DNA from: Culicoidibacter larvae
GTDB lineage: Bacteria; Bacillota_I; Bacilli_A; Culicoidibacterales; Culicoidibacteraceae
DNA: 64,000 nt
Reading direction: 5' to 3'
Assembly: GCF_005771635.1 (NCBI RefSeq)
Contig: NZ_VBWP01000010.1
Location: 38,962-102,961, forward strand
Shown here: positions 14,421 to 21,879 of the stretch, piece by piece
Position numbering within the stretch: the stretch's first letter is position 1
Layout: every line of letters begins with the position of its first letter
Position numbers and translations under genes: made by a program
Notes under the pieces: model-generated
Seen by the model: the letters and a program-made list of their open reading frames with translations, nothing else
Database searches by the model: none
Told to the model about the DNA's origin: nothing

Positions 14421-14749
14421 TATTCTATTTCTGCCATTTGACTTTTATATTGAGTTCCCCACTGATCCATAACATCAAGGATTGGTTGCAAACTGCGGCC
14501 AACCTCGGTTAACGAGTACTCAACTCGTGGTGGCACCTCAGCATACACTTTTCGATGCACCAGACCGGCTTCTTCCATTTCGCGTAAGTTGCTGGTTAGC
14601 ACCTTTTGCGAAATCGAGCCAATTGATCTTTTAAGTTCACCAAAACGTTTGGTGTTGTCCATTAAATCGCGGAGGACAAGGAACTTCCATTTATTACCAA
14701 TTAAGGTTAATGTTGTCTCAACCGGGCACGCTGGCAAATTATTTTTCAT
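14420..14749 (-). CDS. HxlR-family winged-helix regulator
   Basis: A 109-residue regulator with the typical HxlR start C-P-V-E-T-T-L-T-L-I-G-N-K-W-K, R-F-G-E-L and G-L-V-x-R, and a Y-S-L-T-E-x-G-R-S-L wing. The single Cys near the N-terminus is the redox-sensing position of HypR/QorR-like members. GGAGTG precedes the ATG. It is divergent from the NAD(P)-binding gene at 14903. A perfect dyad in between (14783-14802) is its likely operator. Confidence 0.92.
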   Translation of the reverse strand: MKNNLPACPVETTLTLIGNKWKFLVLRDLMDNTKRFGELKRSIGSISQKVLTSNLREMEEAGLVHRKVYAEVPPRVEYSLTEVGRSLQPILDVMDQWGTQYKSQMAEIE

Positions 14750-14782
14750 TTTATCACTCCATTTATCTTGATTCTAGCACAA

Positions 14783-14802
14783 TAGTATCTAAAAGGATAC
14801 TA
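14783..14802. promoter_or_regulatory. HxlR operator candidate
   Basis: TAGTATC-6-GATACTA, a perfect 7-bp dyad between the divergent hxlR and oxidoreductase genes. A weak promoter for the oxidoreductase lies beside it (TTTACT 14823, TATTAT 14845). Confidence 0.65.
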
Positions 14803-14902
14803 GGTAACAAAAAAGTGCTTACTTTACTTTAGGTACTATTGTTGTATTATAGTATTGTAGACGAGTTATTTCAAGTCAAAAAAATTTATGGAGGTTTTAA
14901 TT

Positions 14903-15538
14903 ATGAAAATCGCAATTATCGGCGCAGCCGGAAAACAAGGTAGTTTATTAGTAGAGGAGGCGGTGCGTCGTGGTAATGACGTAACTGCAGTTGTTCGAGA
15001 TCGCAATGAATTGAAGAATAAAGATATTGCTGTTATTGAAAAAGATTTATTTGAGCTTACTTATGAGGATGTTAAGGATTTTCCGGTAATTATTGATGCT
15101 TTTGGGGCTTGGACACCGGAAACATTACCGTTGCATCAAACTTCATTAAAACATTTAGCGGATATTTTAAGTGGTCATCCCAACCGTTTGTTAGTTGTTG
15201 GCGGTGCCGGCAGTTTATATGTTGATGAACAAAAGCAATTGCGCTTAATGGATAGCGAAGGTTTTCCTGATATGTTTAAACCATTAGCAAGTAATATGGG
15301 GGCTGCTTTTGATGCCTTGCAACAACGTGATGATGTGCAGTGGACGTATTTGAGTCCGGCGGCCGATTTTGTCGCCGACGGGGCACGCACCGGAGCATAT
15401 AAAAGCGGTGGCGATGTGGTGATGGTCAATAGTAATAATGAGAGCCAAATCAGTTATGCAGATTATGCTATTGCGATGATTGACGAAGCAGAAAACGGAC
15501 AACATATTCAAAAACGATTTACTGTTGTTTCTTTATAG
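14903..15538 (+). CDS. NAD(P)-binding oxidoreductase, NmrA/YwnB-like
   Basis: A 211-residue Rossmann protein. The N-terminal G-A-A-G-K-Q-G nucleotide-binding loop follows I-A-I-I. Then D-A-F-G-A-W and V-V-G-G-A-G-S match atypical short-chain dehydrogenases of the YwnB/YhfK kind. The classical Y-x-x-x-K catalytic pair is not evident, which is usual in this group. The start is ATG 14903 because GGAGGT (14890-14895) overlaps the upstream ATG at 14888. Divergence from hxlR suggests induction by redox or quinone stress, as for many HxlR targets. Confidence 0.85.
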   Translation: MKIAIIGAAGKQGSLLVEEAVRRGNDVTAVVRDRNELKNKDIAVIEKDLFELTYEDVKDFPVIIDAFGAWTPETLPLHQTSLKHLADILSGHPNRLLVVGGAGSLYVDEQKQLRLMDSEGFPDMFKPLASNMGAAFDALQQRDDVQWTYLSPAADFVADGARTGAYKSGGDVVMVNSNNESQISYADYAIAMIDEAENGQHIQKRFTVVSL

Positions 15539-15547
15539 GTGAAATTG

Positions 15548-15579
15548 AAAAACCCGCACGGTTTGCGTGCGGGTTTTTT
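15548..15579. terminator. Bidirectional terminator
   Basis: AAAAACCCGCACG (15548-15560) pairs with CGTGCGGGTTTTT (15566-15578). It serves the convergent genes on both sides. Confidence 0.9.
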
Positions 15580-15978
15580 TTATTCTTTCGAAAAAGAGAT
15601 TTTGGTTTTTATAAATTTTTGCAAGCGTTCATTGTGTTGCTTTTCGATATATCTGATTGGTAATTGTGCGCTTGCCATATCATTCACCAGTTGGTCACAT
15701 AGTTCGTAGATAGAGGCTTGATCAGTTTCGTGGATAGCGGTATTGGGGTTGGCAATGTGAATCAGGGCGATAAATTGTTCTTGCAGCTGTTGCAGGGCAA
15801 CGAGTTGTTCATGGGCGCTGAGGCGGTTAAGTTGTTGGCGCAGTTGTTCGATTGCCTGAATTGTTGCTGAGGTGAAATTGGTTGGCTGGTTATCAAGCAG
15901 GAAGATGTTTTTAAATGCAGTTGTTTGGGTGTTATTGCGGATGCCATTTAAGACAATTTGAAAGTCGGGGTACATCAT
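15580..15978 (-). CDS. Small Gln-rich hypothetical protein downstream of a two-component system
   Basis: A 132-residue protein with no signal peptide or membrane helix. It is strongly helical, with Q-rich heptads (about 45-80) that could form a coiled coil, and a basic end (K-T-K-I-S-F-S-K-E). The start is ATG 15978, 6 nt after AGGAGTG; the ribosome site overlaps the stop of the regulator. It is the last gene of the kinase-regulator operon. I do not recognise a family. A cytoplasmic partner of the system is possible. Confidence 0.7.
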   Translation of the reverse strand: MMYPDFQIVLNGIRNNTQTTAFKNIFLLDNQPTNFTSATIQAIEQLRQQLNRLSAHEQLVALQQLQEQFIALIHIANPNTAIHETDQASIYELCDQLVNDMASAQLPIRYIEKQHNERLQKFIKTKISFSKE

Positions 15979-15983
15979 GTATA

Positions 15984-16661
15984 TCACTCCTGTTCTTTAA
16001 GGATATAGTAGCCGCTGCCTTTTTTGTTTTCAATGAGTTCAACGCCGGCGGCAAGACGTAGCTTGCGGCGCAGGTTGCTGAGATGGACACGAACACTGTT
16101 GCTGAATGGATCAGCGAATTCGTCAAAGCAATGTTCAATAATTGTTTCAAGTGAAACGACGCTTGGATCTGAATAAGCAATGAAATGCAAGATATCGAAT
16201 TCTTTTTTGGTAAGTATTATTGGTAGTCCATTATAGGTAACGGTGCGAGTCTTGGTATTTATTTCCAAACCGTTTATTTGAATGGTGTCAGAATTGACAT
16301 TGTAGCGGCGCCGGGTCAAAGCATTGACCCGGGAAAAGAGCTCGCGGAAATCGAATGGTTTAACCAGATAATCATCGGCACCGATATCAAGGCCGGTGAT
16401 TTTATCGTTGATGGTATCTTTGGCAGTTAGCATAATAATTGGCACATTGATATTTTGTGCCCGGGCATTTTTGCAAACTTCGAGGCCATTCATTAATGGC
16501 AAGTTGATATCAAGAATAATGCTGTCATATTCATATGTAAAGATAAGGTCAAGTGCGGTCTCGCCATCGAAGGCAGCATCAACTGCAAAGCCGCGGTCAC
16601 GAAAGCCGAGGCAGAGCATGTCATTAATTCCTTTTTCGTCTTCTACTACTAAGAGTCTCAT
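15984..16661 (-). CDS. OmpR-family response regulator of the ABC-transporter locus
   Basis: A 225-residue regulator. The receiver has E8-D9, phospho-acceptor D51, T79 and K101. A winged-helix domain contains S-V-R-V-H-L-S-N-L-R-R-K-L-R. It overlaps the upstream kinase by four bases. The operon diverges from an ABC exporter-like unit at 18239. Two adjacent 11-bp direct repeats (17964-17985) between the operons suit an OmpR-type dimer, so it probably regulates one or both directions. Confidence 0.93.
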   Translation of the reverse strand: MRLLVVEDEKGINDMLCLGFRDRGFAVDAAFDGETALDLIFTYEYDSIILDINLPLMNGLEVCKNARAQNINVPIIMLTAKDTINDKITGLDIGADDYLVKPFDFRELFSRVNALTRRRYNVNSDTIQINGLEINTKTRTVTYNGLPIILTKKEFDILHFIAYSDPSVVSLETIIEHCFDEFADPFSNSVRVHLSNLRRKLRLAAGVELIENKKGSGYYILKEQE

Positions 16662-17890
16662 TGAATATCCTCCTTAGCCATAATAAATTCAATATGGAAT
16701 GTTGTCTGTTCTATGTCACTGGTAACGCTGATTGTGCCCTGGCATTGTTCAATAGATTTTTTTACAAAGCTAAGACCAAGGCCAACACCGTCGTCTGATT
16801 TAGTGAAGAATGGCTGCCAGATTTGTTCTAGCATTTCATCTGCAATCGGGTTACCGGTATTGATGATATCAAGACGAATTATTTTGTCTTCAAAGGTATC
16901 AAGATTAATAATAACTTGATTATTATCGGCGTGTCGTAACCCATTGTTAACCAGATTAATAACAGCTCGTTCTATCAATGCAGACTTTCCATAAGTCATA
17001 TAGTTTTCGCTTTCAACAAAGTTAAAAATGACATCTTTTTGAGCAGTACTGTATTGATCGCAAATCGAAGCAACAATCTCGGCAATGTTAACTGGCTCAA
17101 GTTCTGGCTCAGTATCGTTAAGATGGGCATAGTCAAGTAACTCATCCAGGACAGGTTTGAAGTTATTAATGTCGCTGCGAATTTCTTCAATGGCAGCTTT
17201 GGCATCGCTTTGACCTAGAATTTCGCTTTTGGCCGATAATAAGGTTAGGAAGTTGCGCAATTCATGAGAAGTGTATGCGGCAAATTCATTCTTTTCGGCA
17301 ATCATTTGCTGCTCTTTCTCGTAAAGAGCAGCGTACTCTTCCTGCAAAGGCTGCAGCTCAGAATAGATTGGTGCATCTTCTAATTTAATAATTTGGTCAG
17401 TTTGTTGGATGAGCGGTGAGATTAATCGGTTGGACAGGAATCGGGTAACCATGAAACTGATGATTGACAGGACGAGAACCATTGCCGTTCCCCATATAGC
17501 AATTTGAATGTAGATATCATAAGAGACGAGTGCGGTTGCACCATTGACAATTACGCTAATACTCTCCATTTCTTCAAGACTAGGTTCAGTGTTGGTTGCG
17601 CTGTTGCTTTCTATCTGGCTGATATGGGTTTCTTCTACAGGTACCAATACGCCATTTTCATCAACAGCAAATACATTGCCTTGGGCATCGGTCACAATTT
17701 CCGGCGGACCAATGGTTGTGGCAAGTTCCTCGGCTGATAAAAAGTCAACTAACTGGGTTTGTACGTTAACAGTAAAAATTCCTGATTCGGCTAAATAGAC
17801 AATCCCGAGATAGAAGGCAATTAATATAATAAAGGTCATCGCCATAAAGACGAGACTGATCCGGTTTTTAAATGCTTTTTTCTTTTTCAT
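16658..17890 (-). CDS. Membrane sensor histidine kinase of the ABC-transporter locus
   Basis: A 410-residue kinase. TM1 is near 13-33, a roughly 95-residue extracytoplasmic domain follows, and TM2 is near 128-150, then a short HAMP-like linker. The phospho-acceptor box reads S-H-E-L-R-N-F-L; the usual T-P after H-E-L-R is replaced by N-F. The ATPase domain has an N box (N-L-V-N-N), an N-T-G variant of the G1 motif and a clear G-V-G-L-G-L. The system resembles antimicrobial-peptide sensor kinases paired with ABC transporters, but the signal is unknown. Confidence 0.9.
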   Translation of the reverse strand: MKKKKAFKNRISLVFMAMTFIILIAFYLGIVYLAESGIFTVNVQTQLVDFLSAEELATTIGPPEIVTDAQGNVFAVDENGVLVPVEETHISQIESNSATNTEPSLEEMESISVIVNGATALVSYDIYIQIAIWGTAMVLVLSIISFMVTRFLSNRLISPLIQQTDQIIKLEDAPIYSELQPLQEEYAALYEKEQQMIAEKNEFAAYTSHELRNFLTLLSAKSEILGQSDAKAAIEEIRSDINNFKPVLDELLDYAHLNDTEPELEPVNIAEIVASICDQYSTAQKDVIFNFVESENYMTYGKSALIERAVINLVNNGLRHADNNQVIINLDTFEDKIIRLDIINTGNPIADEMLEQIWQPFFTKSDDGVGLGLSFVKKSIEQCQGTISVTSDIEQTTFHIEFIMAKEDIQ

Positions 17891-18238
17891 TGAAGAGCAC
17901 GCTCCTTATAATGCTTTTATTATAACACAGCAATATAAAGTTATTGTAAAGAGGGGTGGTTGGTTCTTCATATGTTCTTAACATGAACTAGGTAAAATAA
18001 AAATGCTGACGGACTTCATTGTAGATAGCTACAGGGATTAACCGTAATTGAGAAGGTTTTATTTTATATAAAGAAACTATAAAGACGAGCCGACATATAA
18101 CTTAATTCTGAAAATGCTACTATGAGGGAGTCAAAACAGTATATGTGACAAAGGCAATCTGAAGCATTGCCAGGGAATCCGTCGAACTTGGAGAAAGTAA
18201 AGTCCGACGAATTCAAAATTTTAAGGAGGTTTTGATTC
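17891..18238. other. 348-nt divergent region with operator repeats and a structured leader
   Basis: No gene. It holds the minus-strand TATAAT of the kinase promoter (near 17928), the tandem 11-bp repeats (17964-17985), a small TGTAG/CTACA hairpin near 18025, and two hairpins close to the ABC gene: GGCAAT/ATTGCC (18153-18171) and GAATCCGTCG/CGACGAATTC (18175-18214, one mismatch). A GGAGGT ribosome site precedes the ATG at 18239. The leader may be regulatory. Confidence 0.6.
17964..17985. promoter_or_regulatory. Tandem direct repeats, likely OmpR-type operator
   Basis: TTCTTCATATG (17964-17974) is followed immediately by TTCTTAACATG (17975-17985), 9 of 11 identical. One-turn tandem repeats are the normal binding pattern of OmpR/PhoB regulators. 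Confidence 0.55.
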
Positions 18239-19690
18239 ATGAATTTTGCGAAAAGAGCTTTTACAAGTATTATTCGCCGACCGGGAAAATCAGCAATATT
18301 ATTAATTTTGGTGTTTATCCTTGGGAATATTATTGCCGGTGCGGTATCAATACAACAGGCAGTTACTCAGACGGAGGCGTCAATTCGTCAAGGAATTGGT
18401 GCAGTCTCAACAATAGAGCTTGATTATAATAAGCTTATGAATATGAGTCAGGAAGAACAGCAAAATATGAATTATTTGCCGCTTTCGACAATTGAAGAAC
18501 TGGGTAAGTCGCCTTATGTAAAGTATTATGATTATAATGCTGTTGGATATTTGAACAGTGATTCATTAAAGCCGTATCAGGCAGAAAATAATGAGAGCGG
18601 AAATGTGGTTGTCAGTGGTAATCAAGGGTTTAGCACCAAGGGCGTTCAGTATCATGAAATGTTGCCGTTTAAAGAAGGAAACGGAAAACTGCTTGAAGGT
18701 CGCACGTTCACTGAATCAGAAGTGAAAAATGGCAGTAAGGTGGCATTGGTTACCAAGCAAATGGCTGAGGCTAATAATTTGCGCATCGGTGATAAAATTA
18801 CCATGAAAAATAATGTGTATAATTATAACAACATGCCTCAAGATGGTAGCATGCCAGCACCAATTGCCAGTGAAGAAGTTGAGTTAGAAATAATTGGTAT
18901 TTATGAGCCTAAACAAAAAGTTGAAAAAGATGATAAAACTGGAATGACTTCATTTATGAATGAAGAGTTAATCAATACTATATATGTACCAAATAAAGTG
19001 GTTCTTGAAAATGAAGCTTTTGCTAATGCTGAAATGGAAAAAATTGGTGAAAAACCAACAGAATCATTCTATCAGCCAGTGTATGTTTTAAATGATGCCA
19101 ATGATTTGGATGCGTTCCGCAAAGAAGCAGAGGCGCTTATTCCCGATACATATAAAGTTAGTGATGGTAACGATCAAGTTGCCAGCATTGCCGGGCCATT
19201 ATTAACAATTAAATGGATTGCCGGAATTGTTCTCTATGTGGCAGTTGGTGCTACTTTAGTTATTTTGAGTTTGTTAATTACTTTGTTCTTACGTGATCGG
19301 AAACATGAAATTGGTATTTATTTATCACTTGGTGAAAAGCGTGTAAAAGTTGCAATGCAAATTATTATTGAAACAGTATCAATTGCTTTAATTGCCATTA
19401 CCCTTGCATTATTCAGTGGGAATTTACTTGCTCAAGGAATTTCGCAAACAATGTTAACCAATCAGCTTACTGCTGAACAACAACAAGACAATGCCGGAAT
19501 GATTTTCGATATGCCGAATGGTTATGAGAGTGATATGACTAAAGAAGATGTTGCCGATGCCTATAAAGTAAGTCTGGATGGAAATGTAATTATTGCTTTC
19601 TATGTTGTCGGACTTGGAGCGGTGTTTATTTCAACATTAGTACCAATTCTCTATATTGTTAGGTTAAACCCTAAAAAAATTATGTTATAA
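18239..19690 (+). CDS. FtsX/MacB-type ABC transporter permease
   Basis: A 483-residue permease. One N-terminal membrane helix (about 18-40), a large extracytoplasmic domain (about 45-320, MacB_PCD-like), then three C-terminal helices with the FtsX-type stretch R-D-R-K-H-E-I-G-I-Y-L-S-L-G-E. Such permeases act in mechanotransmission or peptide export rather than substrate channels. The ATPase follows at 12-nt spacing and the PASTA protein after that. The divergent two-component system suggests a bacitracin- or peptide-response module, an inference from synteny types. Confidence 0.9.
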   Translation: MNFAKRAFTSIIRRPGKSAILLILVFILGNIIAGAVSIQQAVTQTEASIRQGIGAVSTIELDYNKLMNMSQEEQQNMNYLPLSTIEELGKSPYVKYYDYNAVGYLNSDSLKPYQAENNESGNVVVSGNQGFSTKGVQYHEMLPFKEGNGKLLEGRTFTESEVKNGSKVALVTKQMAEANNLRIGDKITMKNNVYNYNNMPQDGSMPAPIASEEVELEIIGIYEPKQKVEKDDKTGMTSFMNEELINTIYVPNKVVLENEAFANAEMEKIGEKPTESFYQPVYVLNDANDLDAFRKEAEALIPDTYKVSDGNDQVASIAGPLLTIKWIAGIVLYVAVGATLVILSLLITLFLRDRKHEIGIYLSLGEKRVKVAMQIIIETVSIALIAITLALFSGNLLAQGISQTMLTNQLTAEQQQDNAGMIFDMPNGYESDMTKEDVADAYKVSLDGNVIIAFYVVGLGAVFISTLVPILYIVRLNPKKIML

Positions 19691-19702
19691 GGAGTGAACA
19701 AA

Positions 19703-20377
19703 ATGAGTATTATTCAAACAGAATCAATTAGCTATTATTATCAGGATGGGGATCGACGTCGCTTCATATTGCGCGACCTCGATTCTGCCTTCGAAAAAGG
19801 TTCATTTTATAGTATTCTTGGTCACTCCGGATCAGGAAAAACAACCTTTCTTTCATTAATCAGCGCATTGGATATGCCTAAAGAAGGAAAAGTGCTCTAT
19901 GATGGAACTGATATTAAAACAATCGGTTATGAAAAATATCGTCGCAATAAAATTGGTATTATCTTTCAATCATATAATTTAATTCCATATATGACGGCAG
20001 TAGAAAACGTTATGGTTGCGATGAGTATTACCGATAATGAATTACCAAAGAATCAAAAAGAAGTTGCCTATAATCTTTTAGATTATATTGGTATCACCAA
20101 AGCAAAAGCTGATCGCCTGGTTACTAAATTATCTGGTGGTGAGCAGCAACGGGTGGCGATTGCCCGTTCGCTTTCAACAAATGTTGATGTTATTCTTGCT
20201 GATGAGCCGACCGGAAACTTGGATGAAGGTATGGAGCAGGAAATTATTGATATCTTTAAAGATTTAGCTCACGATCATAATAAATGTGTTATCGTAGTTA
20301 CGCACTCGAATGAGATTGCGGCACAGTCAGATATCATTTATAAACTTCATGAAGGACAATTTATTGATAATGAGTAG
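19703..20377 (+). CDS. ABC transporter ATP-binding protein, LolD/MacB type
   Basis: A 224-residue ATPase. Walker A G-H-S-G-S-G-K-T-T, Q loop (F-Q-S-Y-N-L-I-P), signature L-S-G-G-E-Q-Q-R, Walker B V-I-L-A-D-E-P-T-G-N-L-D and the switch His (V-V-T-H-S) are all present, so it should be active. The start is ATG 19703; GTG 19694 overlaps the AAGGAG. It pairs with the FtsX-type permease and overlaps the next gene by 8 bases. Confidence 0.94.
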   Translation: MSIIQTESISYYYQDGDRRRFILRDLDSAFEKGSFYSILGHSGSGKTTFLSLISALDMPKEGKVLYDGTDIKTIGYEKYRRNKIGIIFQSYNLIPYMTAVENVMVAMSITDNELPKNQKEVAYNLLDYIGITKAKADRLVTKLSGGEQQRVAIARSLSTNVDVILADEPTGNLDEGMEQEIIDIFKDLAHDHNKCVIVVTHSNEIAAQSDIIYKLHEGQFIDNE

Positions 20378-21737
20378 TTTTCTAAACAGTTTTGATAATG
20401 ACAACTATGATGAAACCCGAACTTCCAAAAAAACATCTGATAAGAAGAAAAGTGAGCAGAATGATGCTATTTTGGATGTAGCGGATTTAGACGACAAATC
20501 AAAAACAGATACGAAGCCAAAGTTGAGGAATAATGGTAAAAGAAGTCAACGTTCAGTTGAACAACCAGAGCATGATAAACGTGATGGTATTGAAGAGGTG
20601 GATACAGATTACCGTAAAAAGAAAATTATTAAATATAGCGCAGTTGGTGGATCGGTTGTAGCTGTACTACTTATAGGTGTACTTACTTTCTTTTTGCTCA
20701 ATCAAGTGACAGTGAAGAGTTTTGTTAATACCCCGATTAATGATGCCAAGACTTGGGCTCTGCAAAATAATATTAACCTTGAGACCGAATATGTATATGA
20801 CAAACAGTATGATGAAAATGTAATCACTGAACAAGATATTCCGGCGGACTCTAATGTCCAGAAAGGTTCAACAATTAAAGTGAAAATCAGCAAAGGTGCT
20901 GATCCGGAAGAATTAATTAAGATTCCTGATTTTTCAAAAATGAATACCAGTCAAATTGAAGCCTGGGTTGCCGAGAACAAAGCGAGCAATGTCAAAATCG
21001 TAAAACAATATGACGACAAGATTGCTAACGGCACATTTATGAGTATGGAATATAAGGACAAAAGTGTTACCGCAACAACATATAAACGAAAAGACATTTT
21101 AACAGTTACGGTTTCAAAAGGAAAAGAAGTCTTTGAGAAAAACATTGCCGTTCCTGACTTTGCCAATAAATCAAAAGCAGAAGTTGAAGCATGGGCTAAA
21201 ACGAACTTAATCGAAATGACTTATGAAGAAGCTGGTTCAGACTCAATTATGGAAGGTATGGTTATTTCGCAAAGTGTAAAATCAGGTGATAAGATTGCCA
21301 AAAAAGACAAGATGACAGTTACTATATCCAAAGGGAAAGCATCTGTTGTTCCATGGTTTGGCGATGCCAGTAGCCAAACCGCGGCTGACTTAGGTGCCAA
21401 AAATGACCTGCAAGTATCGGTCCGTACTGAATACAGTGATAGTGTTGCTTATGGTGAATTAATCTGGCAATCAGTTTCAAGCGGGACATACTTATATGGA
21501 ACCGATAAGAAAGTAGAAGTTGTTTATTCAGAAGGCCGTCCATACATGAGTTTAATTGGTCAAAAGGAAAATAGCATTGCACCATACTTCTTCGATTTCA
21601 AAAGCAAGGGTGCTAATATCACATATTCAATTAAATACGTAAACTCCGATCAGCCTAAAGGAACCGTAGTTTGGACTTCAAAAGATAGTCAGTATTTAGG
21701 TATGAATGATCATATCGAAGTACATGTCGCAAAATAA
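20370..21737 (+). CDS. Membrane-anchored PASTA-repeat protein without kinase domain
   Basis: A 455-residue protein. An acidic/basic cytoplasmic tail of about 85 residues, one membrane helix (about 88-112), then four or five PASTA-like repeats of about 70 residues, each closing with a [VT]-x-[VI]-S-K-G motif. PASTA repeats bind peptidoglycan fragments or beta-lactams in PknB kinases; no kinase domain is present here. The start ATG 20370 overlaps the ATPase stop. The charged tail could be a phosphorylation target. Linkage with the ABC unit suggests a cell-envelope stress role. Confidence 0.88.
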   Translation: MSSFLNSFDNDNYDETRTSKKTSDKKKSEQNDAILDVADLDDKSKTDTKPKLRNNGKRSQRSVEQPEHDKRDGIEEVDTDYRKKKIIKYSAVGGSVVAVLLIGVLTFFLLNQVTVKSFVNTPINDAKTWALQNNINLETEYVYDKQYDENVITEQDIPADSNVQKGSTIKVKISKGADPEELIKIPDFSKMNTSQIEAWVAENKASNVKIVKQYDDKIANGTFMSMEYKDKSVTATTYKRKDILTVTVSKGKEVFEKNIAVPDFANKSKAEVEAWAKTNLIEMTYEEAGSDSIMEGMVISQSVKSGDKIAKKDKMTVTISKGKASVVPWFGDASSQTAADLGAKNDLQVSVRTEYSDSVAYGELIWQSVSSGTYLYGTDKKVEVVYSEGRPYMSLIGQKENSIAPYFFDFKSKGANITYSIKYVNSDQPKGTVVWTSKDSQYLGMNDHIEVHVAK

Positions 21738-21754
21738 TTTTTTTGATAAAATAA

Positions 21755-21787
21755 GAACCCGGCCGGCGGTTGGCGCCGGTCGGGTTC
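21755..21787 (+). terminator. GC-rich hairpin after the PASTA gene
   Basis: GAACCCGGCCGGCG (21755-21768) pairs with the GCGCCGGTCGGGTTC side ending at 21787. No T tract; it is the first of two stacked hairpins. Confidence 0.65.
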
Positions 21788-21791
21788 ACGG

Positions 21792-21830
21792 AAAAGGCAC
21801 CTCATCCCTACCTGATGAGGTGCCTTTTCT
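21792..21830 (+). terminator. Intrinsic terminator
   Basis: AAAAGGCACCTCATC (21792-21806) pairs perfectly with GATGAGGTGCCTTTT (21814-21828), followed by a T-rich tract. Confidence 0.92.
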
Positions 21831-21879
21831 TTTCCTCAAAATTCAGCTATAATAAGGCAATAAGGAATGGTTGGATAGT

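Noticed and set aside
18150..18214. A c-di-GMP or TPP riboswitch in the ABC leader
   Set aside because: Isolated words resemble these classes, but the conserved cores are missing.
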